64,000 nt of DNA. It comes from Hydractinia symbiolongicarpus. Taxonomy: Eukaryota > Cnidaria > Hydrozoa > Anthoathecata > Hydractiniidae. Below the pieces are notes generated by a model, which did no database searches, had not been told where the DNA came from, and saw only the letters and a list, made by a program, of their open reading frames with translations. Shown here piece by piece: positions 29,111 through 45,000 of the stretch. Within the stretch, counting starts at the first letter, position 1, and each line of letters starts with the position of its first letter. The position numbers and the translations under genes were made by a program. The stretch spans positions 18,354,001 to 18,418,000 of the forward strand of contig NC_079878.1 of the NCBI RefSeq assembly GCF_029227915.1, given 5' to 3'.

Positions 29111-30560
29111 ATGAGTTTTGGTAATAGTAAGGTAAACAACAGTCTTTTGTGTGTATACACCTATTATATATATACTATTATATACCTTTTTCTTGTTCTT
29201 AACAGTATGTTTTTATTTCTAGGAAGTTTTGTATCGACAATTAGTGAAAATATATACGTGTACAATTTCTGCAAAAGTCAATTTGTGAAAATAAGTCTTT
29301 CCTGCAAAAAGGTTTATTTGTTAAAATTAATCAACATGAATTTTTAGCAAAACAAAAAGATTTCTGAATCTTGTAAGCAGCTTTAATTGAAAGCTATATA
29401 AATCCCAAATAATTTATAAGGACCTAAACTAAAATTGCAAACTAATTCACTGCAAAGCAAGTTGAAATTATTCGTTTCAAACATTTATTTTTAAAAAATA
29501 AATTTTTGAAATTTTTTAAAATGACTAATTTGTGAAAATTATTCTTTACGGAAGGTAATTTTTAATATAATTAATATAAACTGGCTAATATAATTAATAT
29601 TATTAATATATTTAATATAAACTGAATTATATACAGAAATATCATATTCCACATATTATGGAATCACACAATCCATACTCACATCATCATCATCATTCTC
29701 GGCTTAACGTCCGTTTTCCATGCTAGCATGGGTTGGACGGGGTATATTAATGACCCTCTTCCAATCTGATCTAGACTGTGTTAGATCTAAACTCAACTTC
29801 CTTTGTATCAACTCACCTTTTTAACATATTTTTAAAACTATATGTAGCTGTGTGGATGTCTTTTTAATACAGTTGGCACAAAGTGTGTGAATTTTTTTTT
29901 GACAATGGTAAATATATGTGTATACATTTTTATATAGCGAAATCTTCAAGAATCATTTGTATTGGTTGGTACCATAACAGTTATTACAAGGAATGGGACT
30001 GATGGCATGGCCTATCCTATTATCTTGGGAAAAAAATGGTAACAATTGGAAAGTAAGTATGGCACACATTGTTACTTATTATAATTTTTTATAACAAAAA
30101 TAAGGAAATTTTCAGCTAGGTTTTTTGTCAAATTTTATAGTGATGTTGATAGTGACATCAGGGTACGAAGTAAAAATGTTGAGGCGCTTCATTGCAAATT
30201 AAAAGTCATTGGAAAAAACGATGAAAGTCTTTCTTTTATTGTCAGGTCTATAATCAGGTTTTGATATTGTTTGTTTCAGGTTGAAACATCGTCTACGTCA
30301 AATAGTTTAGAAAGGTATGTTCATTTCTTTTTTAATATGTACTGAAATTGCTGTATAACCATCTAATTTAAGATTAAATTATGAATTGAAGTTGCGCATA
30401 TAAGAAAGAGTCTGCAGCCTTAACTGTTACTAATTTTAGATTCCTTAAATTCTTTTATCCTTGCCTTAGTATGTTGATGAGAGAAAATATCAGGTTGAAG
30501 AAGAAAATTTCAGAGCTCGAGAACCAACTTTCAACAGACTCTACAAGCTTACCTATAGAA
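29111..30560 (+). other. Possible spliced gene with coiled-coil exon
   Basis: Candidate exons with AG/GT borders: 29,111-29,131 (MSFGNSK), 29,938-30,038 (SFVLVGTITVITRNGTDGM), 30,141-30,245 (VRSKNVEALHCKLKVIGKND), about 30,290-30,325, and 30,469-30,560 (MRENIRLKKKISELENQLS, a coiled coil). The 29,938 and 30,141 exons join in phase (TG|T); the join of 30,245 to 30,290 is out of phase as drawn. It could be the 5' part of the Crypton gene downstream or a separate gene. No domain recognised. Confidence 0.35.
29684..29800 (+). mobile_element. Fragment of a widespread invertebrate SINE-like repeat
   Basis: (CAT)n-rich start, then CTTAACGTCCGTTTTCC and a perfect 14-bp palindrome CCATGCTAGCATGG at 29,718-29,731, then GTTGGACGG. 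I recall a very similar conserved core in repeats of molluscs and other marine invertebrates; this is not verified. Confidence 0.4.
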
Positions 30561-30885
30561 AAGTATGATTTTTACTGCCATATACTATTTAGAACATGTA
30601 GATTTTTGTTTCTCCTATCTCCTTTATTCGAATTATATTTTAAATGTATTCAAATTATTATTTGAAAGTAAAAGAGAAAAAAAATTGACTAAACCAGAAA
30701 TGCCAACAAAAATATTCTGCAAAAGCTTCATTCTGCCGAAAATCTTAGTTTAAATGTAATATATTCCTGCGAAATTCAACTCGTGCAAGACATATTGCAA
30801 TTAAAATACTAAGAAGAAATTTCTGTTTCCCACCGTTTTCTTGCAGTCTCAAACTATGTTAATTTAATTGTTTGAATTGTTTCAT

Positions 30886-33281
30886 AGAAACCGCAAAAAA
30901 TGTCCATTACAGTCATGTGATAGTTGTGTTACAAATTTATCTCGGCACATGATAGAAGTACACTATTGGCCCCAGAGTAAGGCAAAATATTGCGTTGGCA
31001 TATACGGATTGAGGAAACCAGGTGTTAGGTTTTAGGTTGTCGAAACAAAAGAATGAGTTTGCACCTCCAAGACGTCCACAAACTATCAAAAGGACCTTAC
31101 TATTATAGTATGTTGAAATTAGCCAGGGTGTGTGACGTTGCATCAAACAACGAAGTACACATATGACATCCATCCCTGCCAAGCATGTCGCCACTGATGA
31201 TCGCCACTGATCCGAAGTAACAGATTCGGATAGTGACATGGAAGATGACGAAGTGGTTGACTCTGCTGAAATTTTAGAGAGGTTTGTGACATATAAAATT
31301 TCAGTTGATGGAGGGAAGAGTTGCCAAAAGAGTGCTATTCAGTCAAAGCAGCAATTGAGAGATATTTGGGCAGCTTTGGATTCCTCATATCCCAGTGATT
31401 TAGTCAGAAAATATAAAATTCGCGACACCTTTTTGACAACGTATGCCGAAAAGACAAAGGAATACAAAGCTTTAACCATTAAACGGTATATTTTGTCACT
31501 GCCACACTTCTATGACTTTCTCCTTACTGAGGAGATCCATCTACCTGGAATAGCACCAGATATGATTTTAAGGATGAAAGTTAGTGTATCTCGATGGAGC
31601 AAATCTAATAATGGAACGGTAGAGATACAGCAGCTTGAGAGACAGATGGAGGAGCAACAAGTGCTTATCACGCCTGAGCAGATCCAACGGTATGAGGAGT
31701 CTGCCAGTGCAAAGGAGGCTATCTCGATAATTAAAAATTTTCGTAGCCCTTACCGAGAAAACACCTTGTCTCGTCAAGAATATGCGTGTATACGGGATTT
31801 TCTCATAACGGAAATAACTATAATTAATTGTCAGAGGTCTGGCGTACCTAGCAACATGAACATCGATGAGGTGAAGGCTGCTGTATTTCGTGATGGTAAA
31901 TATATTATTAAAGTAAAACGTCACAAGACATTTAGGAAACACGGTCCTGTTAATCTGTGTACGAGAGAAACCTTGTACCAACAGCTCTTAATTTTTTTCG
32001 ATTCAATTCGCAGTCAGATACACAGTGACTTTGAAAATGTTTTTGTTTCATATAATGGCAAGATTTTAGAATCTGGAGCAATATCGAAACAAATTAATAG
32101 CACTTGGAAAAGGTCCGGTGTTTATGGTGAAAACGATCCGCCAGTGAGGAAAAACATCACTTCAAATATATTTCAAAAGTCTGGATCCACCATCATTGAA
32201 GATAAAAATCCAAGTGAAGCTTCATATGTTGCTAGCCTGTTGACGCACTCTGAGAGCACCTTCAAAAAATACTACCGTTTGATAGAAAAGGAAAAGTATG
32301 CCCTTAAGGGTACAGCTGCCTTGGAGGAAACTTTCAACAAACGTGGCAAAACAAATATTTACGAAAAAAGAAAACGTGGACTGATGCCGAAGTCGGGGAG
32401 TTGGAGACTCTATTTAAGCAGTTTTTGACTGCGAAATCTGTCAGAATTGGCGATGTACGTAATCTACGTGAAAAGTTTATCCATCTTATTCATTTGTCTG
32501 ATAGGCAGATTTTATATAAATTGAGAAGCTACTGGCGCTATGGAGTCACGGAAGAGGAGAAAGGTAGGTTAAAACTATCGCATTTTTCTTCTTATATGTT
32601 GTATTGGTGACTTTTATTTGTTTTACGTTAGTATAAATATAAAGATTTTCATGAAAATTGTGCCTGTTTTTTTATTAAATTTAAAAGAATTCATTTCCTA
32701 TCTTTTAATAGATGGTAATGATGCTGTTGACAACTCATGCTCCTCTATTGCAACTGAATACAAACAATCTGTGTCAAAAGGAGGTATGTTTGTGTTTTGC
32801 TACTTGCTAGCTTAATTGATTTTGAAAAAAGCGCTGAAGCTTTCACAGGCAGAAACTCGCGAAATGCAATTTTTTTGTGAAATTTACAATTCGCGAATAT
32901 TTCTGTTGCGAAAGTTTATACACTTAAAGCAGCCCGATCCAATATTTCTTTAGTTAAGGCTTAATAGTGTGTGGTGTGCTCTTGTTGCGAAAACACAATT
33001 TTGTTTTTGATATAGTAGATAAGCATCATGGTGAAAACGAAGATGTTGACGAAGAAAGTGAAGATGATGATTATGAAAATACAGTTTCTGGGAAGGAAAA
33101 AACTTTCTCGAATGTTGAAGCTAACATCATTGTCGAAAAGTGTGCCGAGATCATTCGTTCTGGACCAATATCCATCAATAGAGTAGAACGTGCACTCGAA
33201 TCAAGCTCTGTTGGAAAACGTGTACTACAAAACTTTGACATGTCGCAAATACAAACAAGGCTTACATATGAGCGCTTGTAG
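30886..33281 (+). pseudogene. Crypton-type tyrosine recombinase gene with zinc-finger N-terminus
   Basis: An N-terminal exon (about 30,886-31,030) encodes a C2H2-like finger (CPLQSCDSC, LSRHMIEVH). The main exon, 31,238-32,428 (open upstream to the TGA near 31,210), carries the tyrosine-recombinase core: R of INCQRSGVP, the basic VKRHKTFRKHG strand, VRKNITSNIF, LLTHSESTF and the putative nucleophile in KKYYRL. This matches Crypton recombinases. The frame slips in an A run near 32,370; the other frame continues with a Myb/SANT-like stretch (TWTDAEVGELETLFKQFL) to a GT donor at about 32,562. Further exons are 32,711-32,783 and 33,016-33,281 (acidic, ending MSQIQTRLTYERL). The slip and the stops between finger and core suggest inactivation. 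Confidence 0.65.
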
Positions 33282-36869
<3,588 letters not shown>

Positions 36870-37053
36870 AGATCCTTTTATAATGCGCCATCTTTGATGT
36901 TATATAATTACGTCATTTCCTTCTGTACTACAATTTTGTAAGCACATAGACTAAAGCTATATTCAGCAGAACTAATTAATTATCAATGAATTTTAATTTA
37001 AAGAGGAATTGTTGAGGCTGGATATTTTTGGTGAAAGATAATGTATTATAGCT

Positions 37054-37085
37054 ATAAAATCGTGACATGTATGTCACGATTTTAT
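37054..37085. repeat. Perfect 32-bp palindrome
   Basis: Arms ATAAAATCGTGACAT and ATGTCACGATTTTAT around GT. No gene ends here. 36,870-38,055 is otherwise empty of recognisable features. Confidence 0.7.
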
Positions 37086-38055
37086 ATCTTTTTTTAGATT
37101 ATTGCTAATGGCGGAAATCTTTAAGCCGCAGGGCTTCTTGTTATATTTGTTTTCTGTCTGTTTTTAATGTTAAGATAAATATATTGTCACGTTTTTTAGC
37201 CTCGTAATTGTCTTAAACGCGCCAGTTTTGAAATTTTTGGCTAAGAATGAAGATTTTGCTACGTAGCTAGCTAGACATCTAGAGCCTTACTTATTACTAT
37301 TGTGTATGGTATAAGAGCTTTTATCCTACCCAACATACTGAGGCTGTAGCCATTTAGCTAGCTCCTATATTTGGCTAAAAAGTGAGAGTATAAAAGTTTG
37401 GCTACAACAATATTTTTAAGGAATAATTCTTATGCTAAATGCAATTAACTAGGTAGCTAGCCATATACATCTTTTATTGTTTTCCTGAAAGCGTCTTCTG
37501 CAAATAAAATGGCTGAGCAATTGTTTTAGCTGGACCGGTCGGTAACGACCGCCTGTTCCCTATGTTTTTCATTTATACCGAAGTTGCAAAGCGACTCCAA
37601 TTTAATTAGTTGTTCTGCGGGCCCGACCGACCCTAATTTTCACGAAAACAAAAAAATAATAATATCAAGCAAAAATATTTTAAAGAAAAAAAAAAGGAAC
37701 AATTTCTCAGCCCATCTCATGAAAATATAACGAGCGTATAGAAGATAATCAATGTTATTTTTTGTTGGTTAAATGTCAATCTGCAATTACACTAATTAAG
37801 GTGAATCAATAACGTTAATTTCGGACAACTGTTGTTAAAGCCACTGGAAGTTGATTTTTTGTTGATGGTAATTTGTTGCGATAAAACTAAAATGCGCGAT
37901 GCGCTAATTTTGTAATCACAAAACAGTTACGTAGTTAAACAGAAGTTTAAATTTTTATGTGATTTATAACAAAAATTAGCTACTTTCGCTAAAATAGTTA
38001 TAATACAAGCGAAAAACAAGCATAACACCCTCCTTCGTTATGATTAATATATATA

Positions 38056-38191
38056 TCTATATTAAAATACCCGTATACGTCTGTCTGTCACGCAAAATGG
38101 TAGCTTAGCTGCGCAACTAGCAAGACACGCGCGCAATGCGGTATAAAAAGGACGGGCGAACCCGTGGATTTTTCCACGGGCTAACGTCTAG
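38056..38191 (+). mobile_element. 136-bp mini-Helitron
   Basis: TCTATATTAAAATACCCG at the 5' end, hairpin CCCGTGGATTTTTCCACGGG, then CTAACGTCTAG and T. Same family as 27,422-27,549. Confidence 0.65.
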
Positions 38192-38429
38192 TGTTTAAAA
38201 TTACGCTAATACAGTTGATACCATTTAAAAGCAAGAAGCCTGATGGCTTGAAGATTTCCGCCATAAGCATAGATAATAAGTATATAGTTCAAGACTATCC
38301 TCAGAGAACAAAAACGCCATGCCTGTTATCTGCAATGCAATCAAAGTTTAAAACAAAAAGAAAACAATAAAGTAAGCCCAACGTAAATATCTGTCGTTCT
38401 GAGGACGAAATTGATTTGAAGTAGCCCTT

Positions 38430-39237
38430 CTAGAAGATTTCGTAAACATCATGTAAGAGAAAGTCTAGCCTGACTGCGTCATGATCACTGAAATATACAT
38501 TTTTGACGAGTTTATCAACTTCAAAGGTGTTTAGAACATTCTTATGGATATAGATGTGGTCAATAAGTGAACCGGATATATGAGTTGGAGAGGTTACAAC
38601 CTGTTTATATTCATTGAGAAAATCAAGGAAATGTTTTTTATCACTAAATGCATTTAAATTAAAATCTCCGAGTATCACATCAAAGATTTCGTTTCCCAAA
38701 AAAATGTTGAATAAGGTATAACGAATCATCTCGATTAAGTGAATTTTTACGATATAGAAGTAGAAAACTAACAGCCTTCTTTTGAAACGTTTTCTTCGTC
38801 ATTTTAAAAAATATTGCACCTGGAATTTTCACAATATTAAACAATTTTATAGTTTCATTATGGGCAACCAAAAGACTAGAAAACCTATCCACATTGTTGT
38901 TTGGAATTAAAGTAAAGTAATCTAGTTTTGTATCGCAGTATGACTTAAATGGTATCTGAGTTTCTGTTAGGCATAATAAATCACTTTTCGTGAGAACACG
39001 ATCGGACTTAATATGATTTTTATGTTTGTTGTAGGATCTTGTATTAAGCAAAGTTACTATGATTGAATTTTCACTAATTACGCCAGTATCCTTTGATGTC
39101 AATTTTGAGTGATCTCGCAAATAATTGTATTGCTCGGTTGCTCGTGTGTCTGATTTAATAGCTGATCTGGAAAATTTCCCCGTTAAGTATAAACCCTCTA
39201 AGCTTGTGACTCGACTTAATGCAACATAGATCTGTCC
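38430..39237 (-). pseudogene. Helentron helicase C-terminus plus AP-type endonuclease, truncated and shifted
   Basis: Starts abruptly in GQIYVALSRVTSLEGLYL, which is motif VI and the end of a Pif1-like helicase, then runs into an exonuclease/endonuclease/phosphatase fold: LLCLTETQIPF, and after a frameshift near 38,700 VILGDFNLNAF, SLIDHIYIHKN and FSDHDAVRLDF. A Rep/helicase with a C-terminal EEP endonuclease is the Helentron subgroup of Helitrons. The N-terminal Rep and most of the helicase are absent: the homology ends at 39,237, where the minisatellite starts. Confidence 0.75.
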
Positions 39238-39600
39238 TGCGAATATGAATACGCTACTACACTCTACTACAGAGAAATACATTGTACTACGCTCTACTAC
39301 AAGCTACTACACTCTACTACAGAGAAATACGCTCTACTACAGAGAAATACGCTCTACTACGCTCTACTACAGGCTACTACACTCCAGTACAAGCTACTAC
39401 ACTCTACTACACTGTACTACAGAGAAATAAGCTCCACTACAGGCTACTATACTCTACTACATGCTACTACCGGCTACTATACTCTACTACAAAGAAATAC
39501 GCTCTACTACGGCCTGCTACTGCAAATAACGTACTGCTACACATCGCTACAAAAATTACGCTTTACTACATTGTACTAACAGGAAAGAAAGGGCTTGCTA
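39238..39600 (+). repeat. CTACTAC minisatellite
   Basis: Irregular tandem repeats of CTACTACACT and GCTCTACTACAGAGAAATAC. The ORFs on the plus strand (STTLYY-type) are by-products. Confidence 0.85.
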
Positions 39601-39822
39601 CACTCGACAACAACATTCATGAGCCTCACTACAATGTGCTTCATGGAGAATAGCACATCATTATCTCCACAAGGCTTGGGAACATACATAGGTCTAACGC
39701 ATGTTGAATACTATATCTCCTTCATATTCAGGAAGTAATACGTGGACGACTTACCTATCGCTACACTACAAGCAATAATATTTAACTAGAAATTTAAAAC
39801 TAGAAATTAAAAAAAAAAGGTT

Positions 39823-40309
39823 GCGAAGCATTTCGCAAGTTGCAAGCAAAATTAAACTATCCAATACTTTGTCCCTAGCGCTTCTTGTTTCTTTGGCGCT
39901 AACATCTTCCGAAATGCATCAAAATTGAATATCATAGCGTAGAAGAACCCTGGGGACGAGATAGGAAAATGAACGCTCTGCAGAACAATTCGTTGCGCGA
40001 AAACAGTTTTTTTTTGCGAATAGACTGACAAGGGAAATTAAATAAGTTTATTGTCCTAGACCCATTCAAAAACACCTGCTTCTCATCATTCACGTTTTTT
40101 TTCAACCAACATTAATGTAATCACCCAGAGGAAACTATAATGTCTCTTGTCTGTGTTTTAGAAGCTGAGTACACAAATACAAAAATATTACAAGTACTGA
40201 ACTTTGGCAATCATATTTTGCTGAATCATGTCAATTATTAAATTCAGCACTAATAGAAAAGCACCTTGGATAGGATTCTTTGTTGGATGAATAAAATGAC
40301 TGACAACCC
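39823..40309. repeat. Left copies of foldback-arm end and adjacent repeat
   Basis: 39,823-40,025 is the inverted copy of 47,945-48,170 (inner end of the foldback arm), and 40,026-40,309 is the inverted copy of 46,905-47,215. In the right-hand locus these two are separated by about 730 bp that are missing here, so one locus has lost or the other gained sequence. Confidence 0.75.
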
Positions 40310-40318
40310 AACCGGCAC

Positions 40319-40566
40319 AAGACGTTTTTTAGACGTCTAAGTAAGGTCTGTGTTCCGTCTTTGAAAGACGCGCAACTATTAGACGTCTTTTAGACGCTTT
40401 ATTTACGTTTAGACATTTCGCGATTAAATAAGACGTTTAAAAGACGTCTTTTGTGGTTTAGCGATAAACGCGCATAAACGGGCCTTTAAAAAGATGTCTT
40501 TTAGACGTTTAAAGCACTTTTAATAAAGACGTCTAGTAAAGACGTCTTTTAGACGTAATTTAGACC
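40319..40566. repeat. Cluster of AGACGTCT palindromic words
   Basis: At least seven copies of TTTTAGACGTCT-like words in both orientations within 250 bp. Every AGACGTCT is its own reverse complement, so the cluster can fold in many ways. It directly follows the repeat ending at 40,309. 40,567-41,200 is otherwise empty. Confidence 0.6.
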
Positions 40567-41254
40567 AGTGTTTTCTGATGCAGCCGTGGTGTTTAACATA
40601 AAGTGCAAGGGGGGGGGGATACAATAATTAAATGCACGATTAAGTTATGTTAAAAATAATATGATCCTAAACCTTTTTATAACTCTTTCTTCGGAAAACG
40701 TACATGAATTAAGAGTATGTCCTTCTCACAATAACCCCCAGCTAGTTGCCGCAACACCTCAGTTAGTTTCATCGACATAGTTTGATGTTTATGACACGGT
40801 TTAAAGAGTTGTCTTTGTCGGTAAGTTTACATTTTTCTAAAAAACATTGACCAACATAACACAACAAAGATTAATAATGACAATCAAGTGTGTCTGGGTT
40901 CTTCCTTGAGAGAAGAGTGATCTTTTTTTCAAAATAAAGTAATATCTGCTAGCCTTAATTTTGTTTAGACAAGTTAAAGATTACTTTGAAATGTAACATC
41001 TCAGCTAATGAAAACTTTGAGTTAAGTTCAACCTACAGCTAGATACATAGCTAGCTTACCTATATTGCGAAAAGAATAGTTTTTCAGCTTTTATGAGTTT
41101 TAGCGTCTTTACAGAGGTATAGCTAAGGCCTTTAGTTAGAATACTATGATTTTTATGTAGTTACTTTTGTAGTGTATATGTATGTCTTCCTGGCTATTAT
41201 GGAAAAGTCAAGAAAAGGCATGATAGAAGGAAACACCAGCATGAGACAGAAAGA

Positions 41255-41560
41255 TTGTTTAAAGAGTTCAGTGATAGTAATGATGAGCCTATGCCTGCAG
41301 TCGAAACAGCAGACATTGCTATTAGAAGTAATAAATCAGATTTAGGTAGTGCTGACTGTAGTTTTGTGTCAGATCTTGAAAGTGCAGAGTCGTCATCAAG
41401 TTCCTCTCTGTCAATGGATGACGTAGATGTGATTGGTGAAGATGATGAAAAACAGTGTGAGTTGCAATTTGATTTAGCTACATGGGCAGTTAAGTACAAC
41501 TGCTCTAGAGAATGCATTAATAAACTATTGTGTTTACTGAGAAATAGCAGTCAAGGATAA
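41255..41560 (+). pseudogene. N-terminal fragment of a transposon-encoded protein
   Basis: 101 codons after the Met, with the frame open further upstream to an AG at about 41,170 (KKRHDRRKHQHETERLF). It has a Ser/Asp/Glu-rich region (SFVSDLESAESSSSSSLSMD), then LATWAVKYNCSRECINKLL. The last motif (WAxxxNxxxxxxNxLLxxLR) resembles the N-terminus of uncharacterised cnidarian transposon proteins in my memory. The frame ends without a GT donor where a different repeat begins, so it is truncated. Confidence 0.4.
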
Positions 41561-41684
41561 CCGCAAATTAGGCTATAATAGTCTAATTAGTCTACGATAG
41601 CCTATTTAGGCGATTTATCTCTCCTAATTAGGCTATCAACTTGGTTTTTGCTGCCTATCGCTGTTCTGTTGCATAATCGCAATG

Positions 41685-42025
41685 ATTTTTGCGAAGCAAT
41701 TGAGCTTTGCGAGCGAAGCGAAATTGTGGAGCACGTTTGCTACACGCGAGGTATACCAAGAGAATTATTGAGATTCTCAAAATTTCGATAGAAAAAAAAT
41801 CATATAAAATCAGCGTAAAGAAATAGGACTGATATTTTTGCACATAAAGCTAGGGTATTTTTTTTTCTAATAAAACAAATAAGTTTGGACCGAGGGGTTA
41901 AAGTATAAGTTTAGTAAAAAATGCAATAAGTACGGCTCGTACCCCCCCACCCCCGGATTTTGACCCCCCCCCCGTCTTTTGGTCCGGATTATATGTCCGC
42001 CGAACTTGAACACACAAAGAGGAAT
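41685..42025 (-). repeat. Left half of 690-bp repeat B (interrupted copy)
   Basis: Inverted copy of 48,525-48,870. The repeat resumes at 45,177 after the element at 42,026-45,176. Confidence 0.85.
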
Positions 42026-45000
42026 TATGGCACTCCAAAGTCACATTAATACAGTTATCTTAAGATAACAAATGTTATCTTAAGATAACTCTATTAATGT
42101 GACTTTGGAATGCGTGCATATTCACATTAATGTTCTGATTGTAAGATAACTCGAGTAATCTTAAGATAACAAATTATCAGAGAAATATTGTAAGATTTCT
42201 TGATCATGGTAACATTAACGACTTTTCTACCTTTGATGTTAGCGCTATCTTAAGTTAACTAAAGTTATCTTAAGATAACTAAAGTTATCTTAAGATTACG
42301 AGAAAACTGGAGATTACTCAAGAACTATGCGAAACAAAAACGCGTTTTAAACTTAAACACGCGGGAAGTACGGTATGTTGCCCAGCTTGGTTAATTTCTA
42401 GAGAATTAACGATTACCTGGTATATATGTCCAGACCTTAACAACGAACCTCATGGCTTTGTAGTAAGCACGTGCAAAACAAGACAAAAACAGTAACAAGT
42501 AAATGAAAGTACTGCCTATGCTGCTCGTTAGTTATTTTTTAAAATATGTCTTCCTTTTTTATAAACAGTTCGTCCGACGAAATCGTGCTTCCTGCTTTAT
42601 CTGATACATCTGCTATGATAGATAGGTTAATCAATTTGGAGTAAGTTGTTTCTAATTTTTTTATTAACTTCATTGATGTAGCTAAGCTATATACCTAGCT
42701 AAAGCTGTTTCTTGGAAACATTCTCATCGAAGATTGCCTTAAAAAGCAAGCTGAGACACGTTTTGACTTTGACCCATAGTGTCAAGTATGTCCAACAAGA
42801 ACTTTTAAATGTCCATAAAAGCAACTTATTTTTTTTCGTGTGAGGTAGCTAAAGCTTAAATTGAATGTGTTTGGAAACATGCCAAACTTTTTTTGTCAAA
42901 AAGAGTTGATTTCATATATAACATATTTTTTAGGTTTATGCATTTGATTCAGACATTTTTATTTTTAGAACAAGATTGGATAATATCTTACCACCAAATT
43001 TTGATGAATTGGTCGAAGTTGCAACTGCTGAAACAGAAATTCAAAATTTAAGAAATTTTACATACCAGCACAAAAGTAATTTTTGTAAATTAACTAACAT
43101 TTTTAGTGACTTATTCTAAATATCCAGAAGAATGTAAAATCCAATTTGTTTTAGGTACAAAGAGAAAAAGAACAGCAAAACCAGGTCCTGAAGTGTCATC
43201 AATCTATATTAAGTTATATCATCTTCCCTGCGCATCTGCCAAACCAAAATATGGTAAAGGAAACAGCGACCTAGTAAAAAGACATTTTGACAGTGGATAT
43301 GGTATTTTTTATTTTAATATTTTTTGTGTAATTAAATGCATATAGACACGTATTTGGAAACTTTACTACCTTCCTTTTTATTTGTTATAGGATTTGCCAG
43401 ACCATGTTATGACATTGTTACAAGAAAAATTAAAAAGATGTCAATTAGTATTCACTTAAATGAAGAACAATTCGATGAATTGTTACACGAGCTGTTTCCT
43501 CATTTAGCACAAAATTATGGATTTTTTACACTTTTAACTAGTGGAGTGTACCGAAAGGTTAATATCACTAAGCCATCGGATATTAAAACCATAAAATACA
43601 CGGGAACCCTTATTGTGGCCAATGCTAATGAGTTTCCAGAACATAAAGCCAGTACTATTGAAACTCTCACACTGCAGGAATCTTATAGGAGGTTCAATAC
43701 CACTACACTGTCTTCTGATTATGCACTTCAACCTTTACAGTCTGTTTTGACTCATCGTGCAACTCAGCCTTCAACATCAGCTTTAACTACTAATGTTTCA
43801 AGGTCAACTGTTAGTACTAATGCAATCAGCCCAATACTTGCAAGTCAAACTAATTTAAGGACTTCAGAAGAACTTGAAACAGTTATTGCACCAAGGTTAA
43901 ATGGTCCAATTCAAGAAAACCCTTTGTCTCAACTTTTACCAAGTTTTTCAAGAAATAACTTAAACCAATTTGAGGTTGACAGAAAAACTCTCCTACTCGC
44001 GCTGGATTCAGAACAACAGCTCTTAATAGACAGGTCTAACCTTGTTGCAGATGCATTTGAGCAATACCAAGATACTTCTATTTTAGACTGTAAAGTTTTC
44101 ATAAAATTTTTGGATGAAGAAGGTCATGACCTTGATGGCTTGACTAAAGAATTTTTTTCCTCATTTTGGATAAAATTTTCAGAACAATACTTAAAAGGAG
44201 AAAATCAAAAGTATTTTACTGTTCAACCCGAACCTGTGCTAACAGATGCTCAGCTAAAGGCAGTTGGCATGATTCTTGTGCATGGCTTTTTGTTGACAGG
44301 ATATTTGCCATTGATGATTAACAATAGTCAGTTGTTCATTATCTTGTCTGGCAAAGAACCATCATCTGAATCCATGGCAACATCATTCTTGTCTGTTATA
44401 GGTGAAACAAACAAACAGCTCATTTTAAAGGCAAAGCAAATGAGTTGTTATGATAACTCATTAAAGATGTCTCTGGTTAGACTACTCTCAATGTACGAAA
44501 GTACGTATTTACCTTCCCCCAGCACAATTGATAATTGTATCAAAAATATTTCTAAGTATATGATGGTTAAAAAGCCATACTTCGCATTGCAAAAGATGAG
44601 TTTAGGGTTAACGGGAGAAGTGAAACCTCTATCCTAACCAAATAAATTTGAAGGCACAAATAGAATGACTATTTTGAAAATTTATACATTACAAAATTTC
44701 GGGAAAAAAATTACTGAAATGCCTTGTATCTTCTAAAACTATGTCCTTTTTTATTTTAATTTTACTTAATTCTTGCGTAATACGAGAGTAGACACTCTTT
44801 TTACTTGAAAATTTTTACACGCAAAATCGCAGCGCACATGGTAAAGTTTCGCGCTTATAATGTAAAACTAACTGGGAACGAAGTTGACACTTCAACGCTG
44901 TAATTGTTTTTTATTGCGTAATTTAACGCGTTTGGAACGAAGATAATGCTATCTTTAGATAACACGAGTTATCTTAAGTTAGCAAAAATATCGTCAAATT

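Noticed and set aside
39245-39653. Plus-strand ORFs rich in STTLYY
   Set aside because: Minisatellite translation next to the truncated Helentron.
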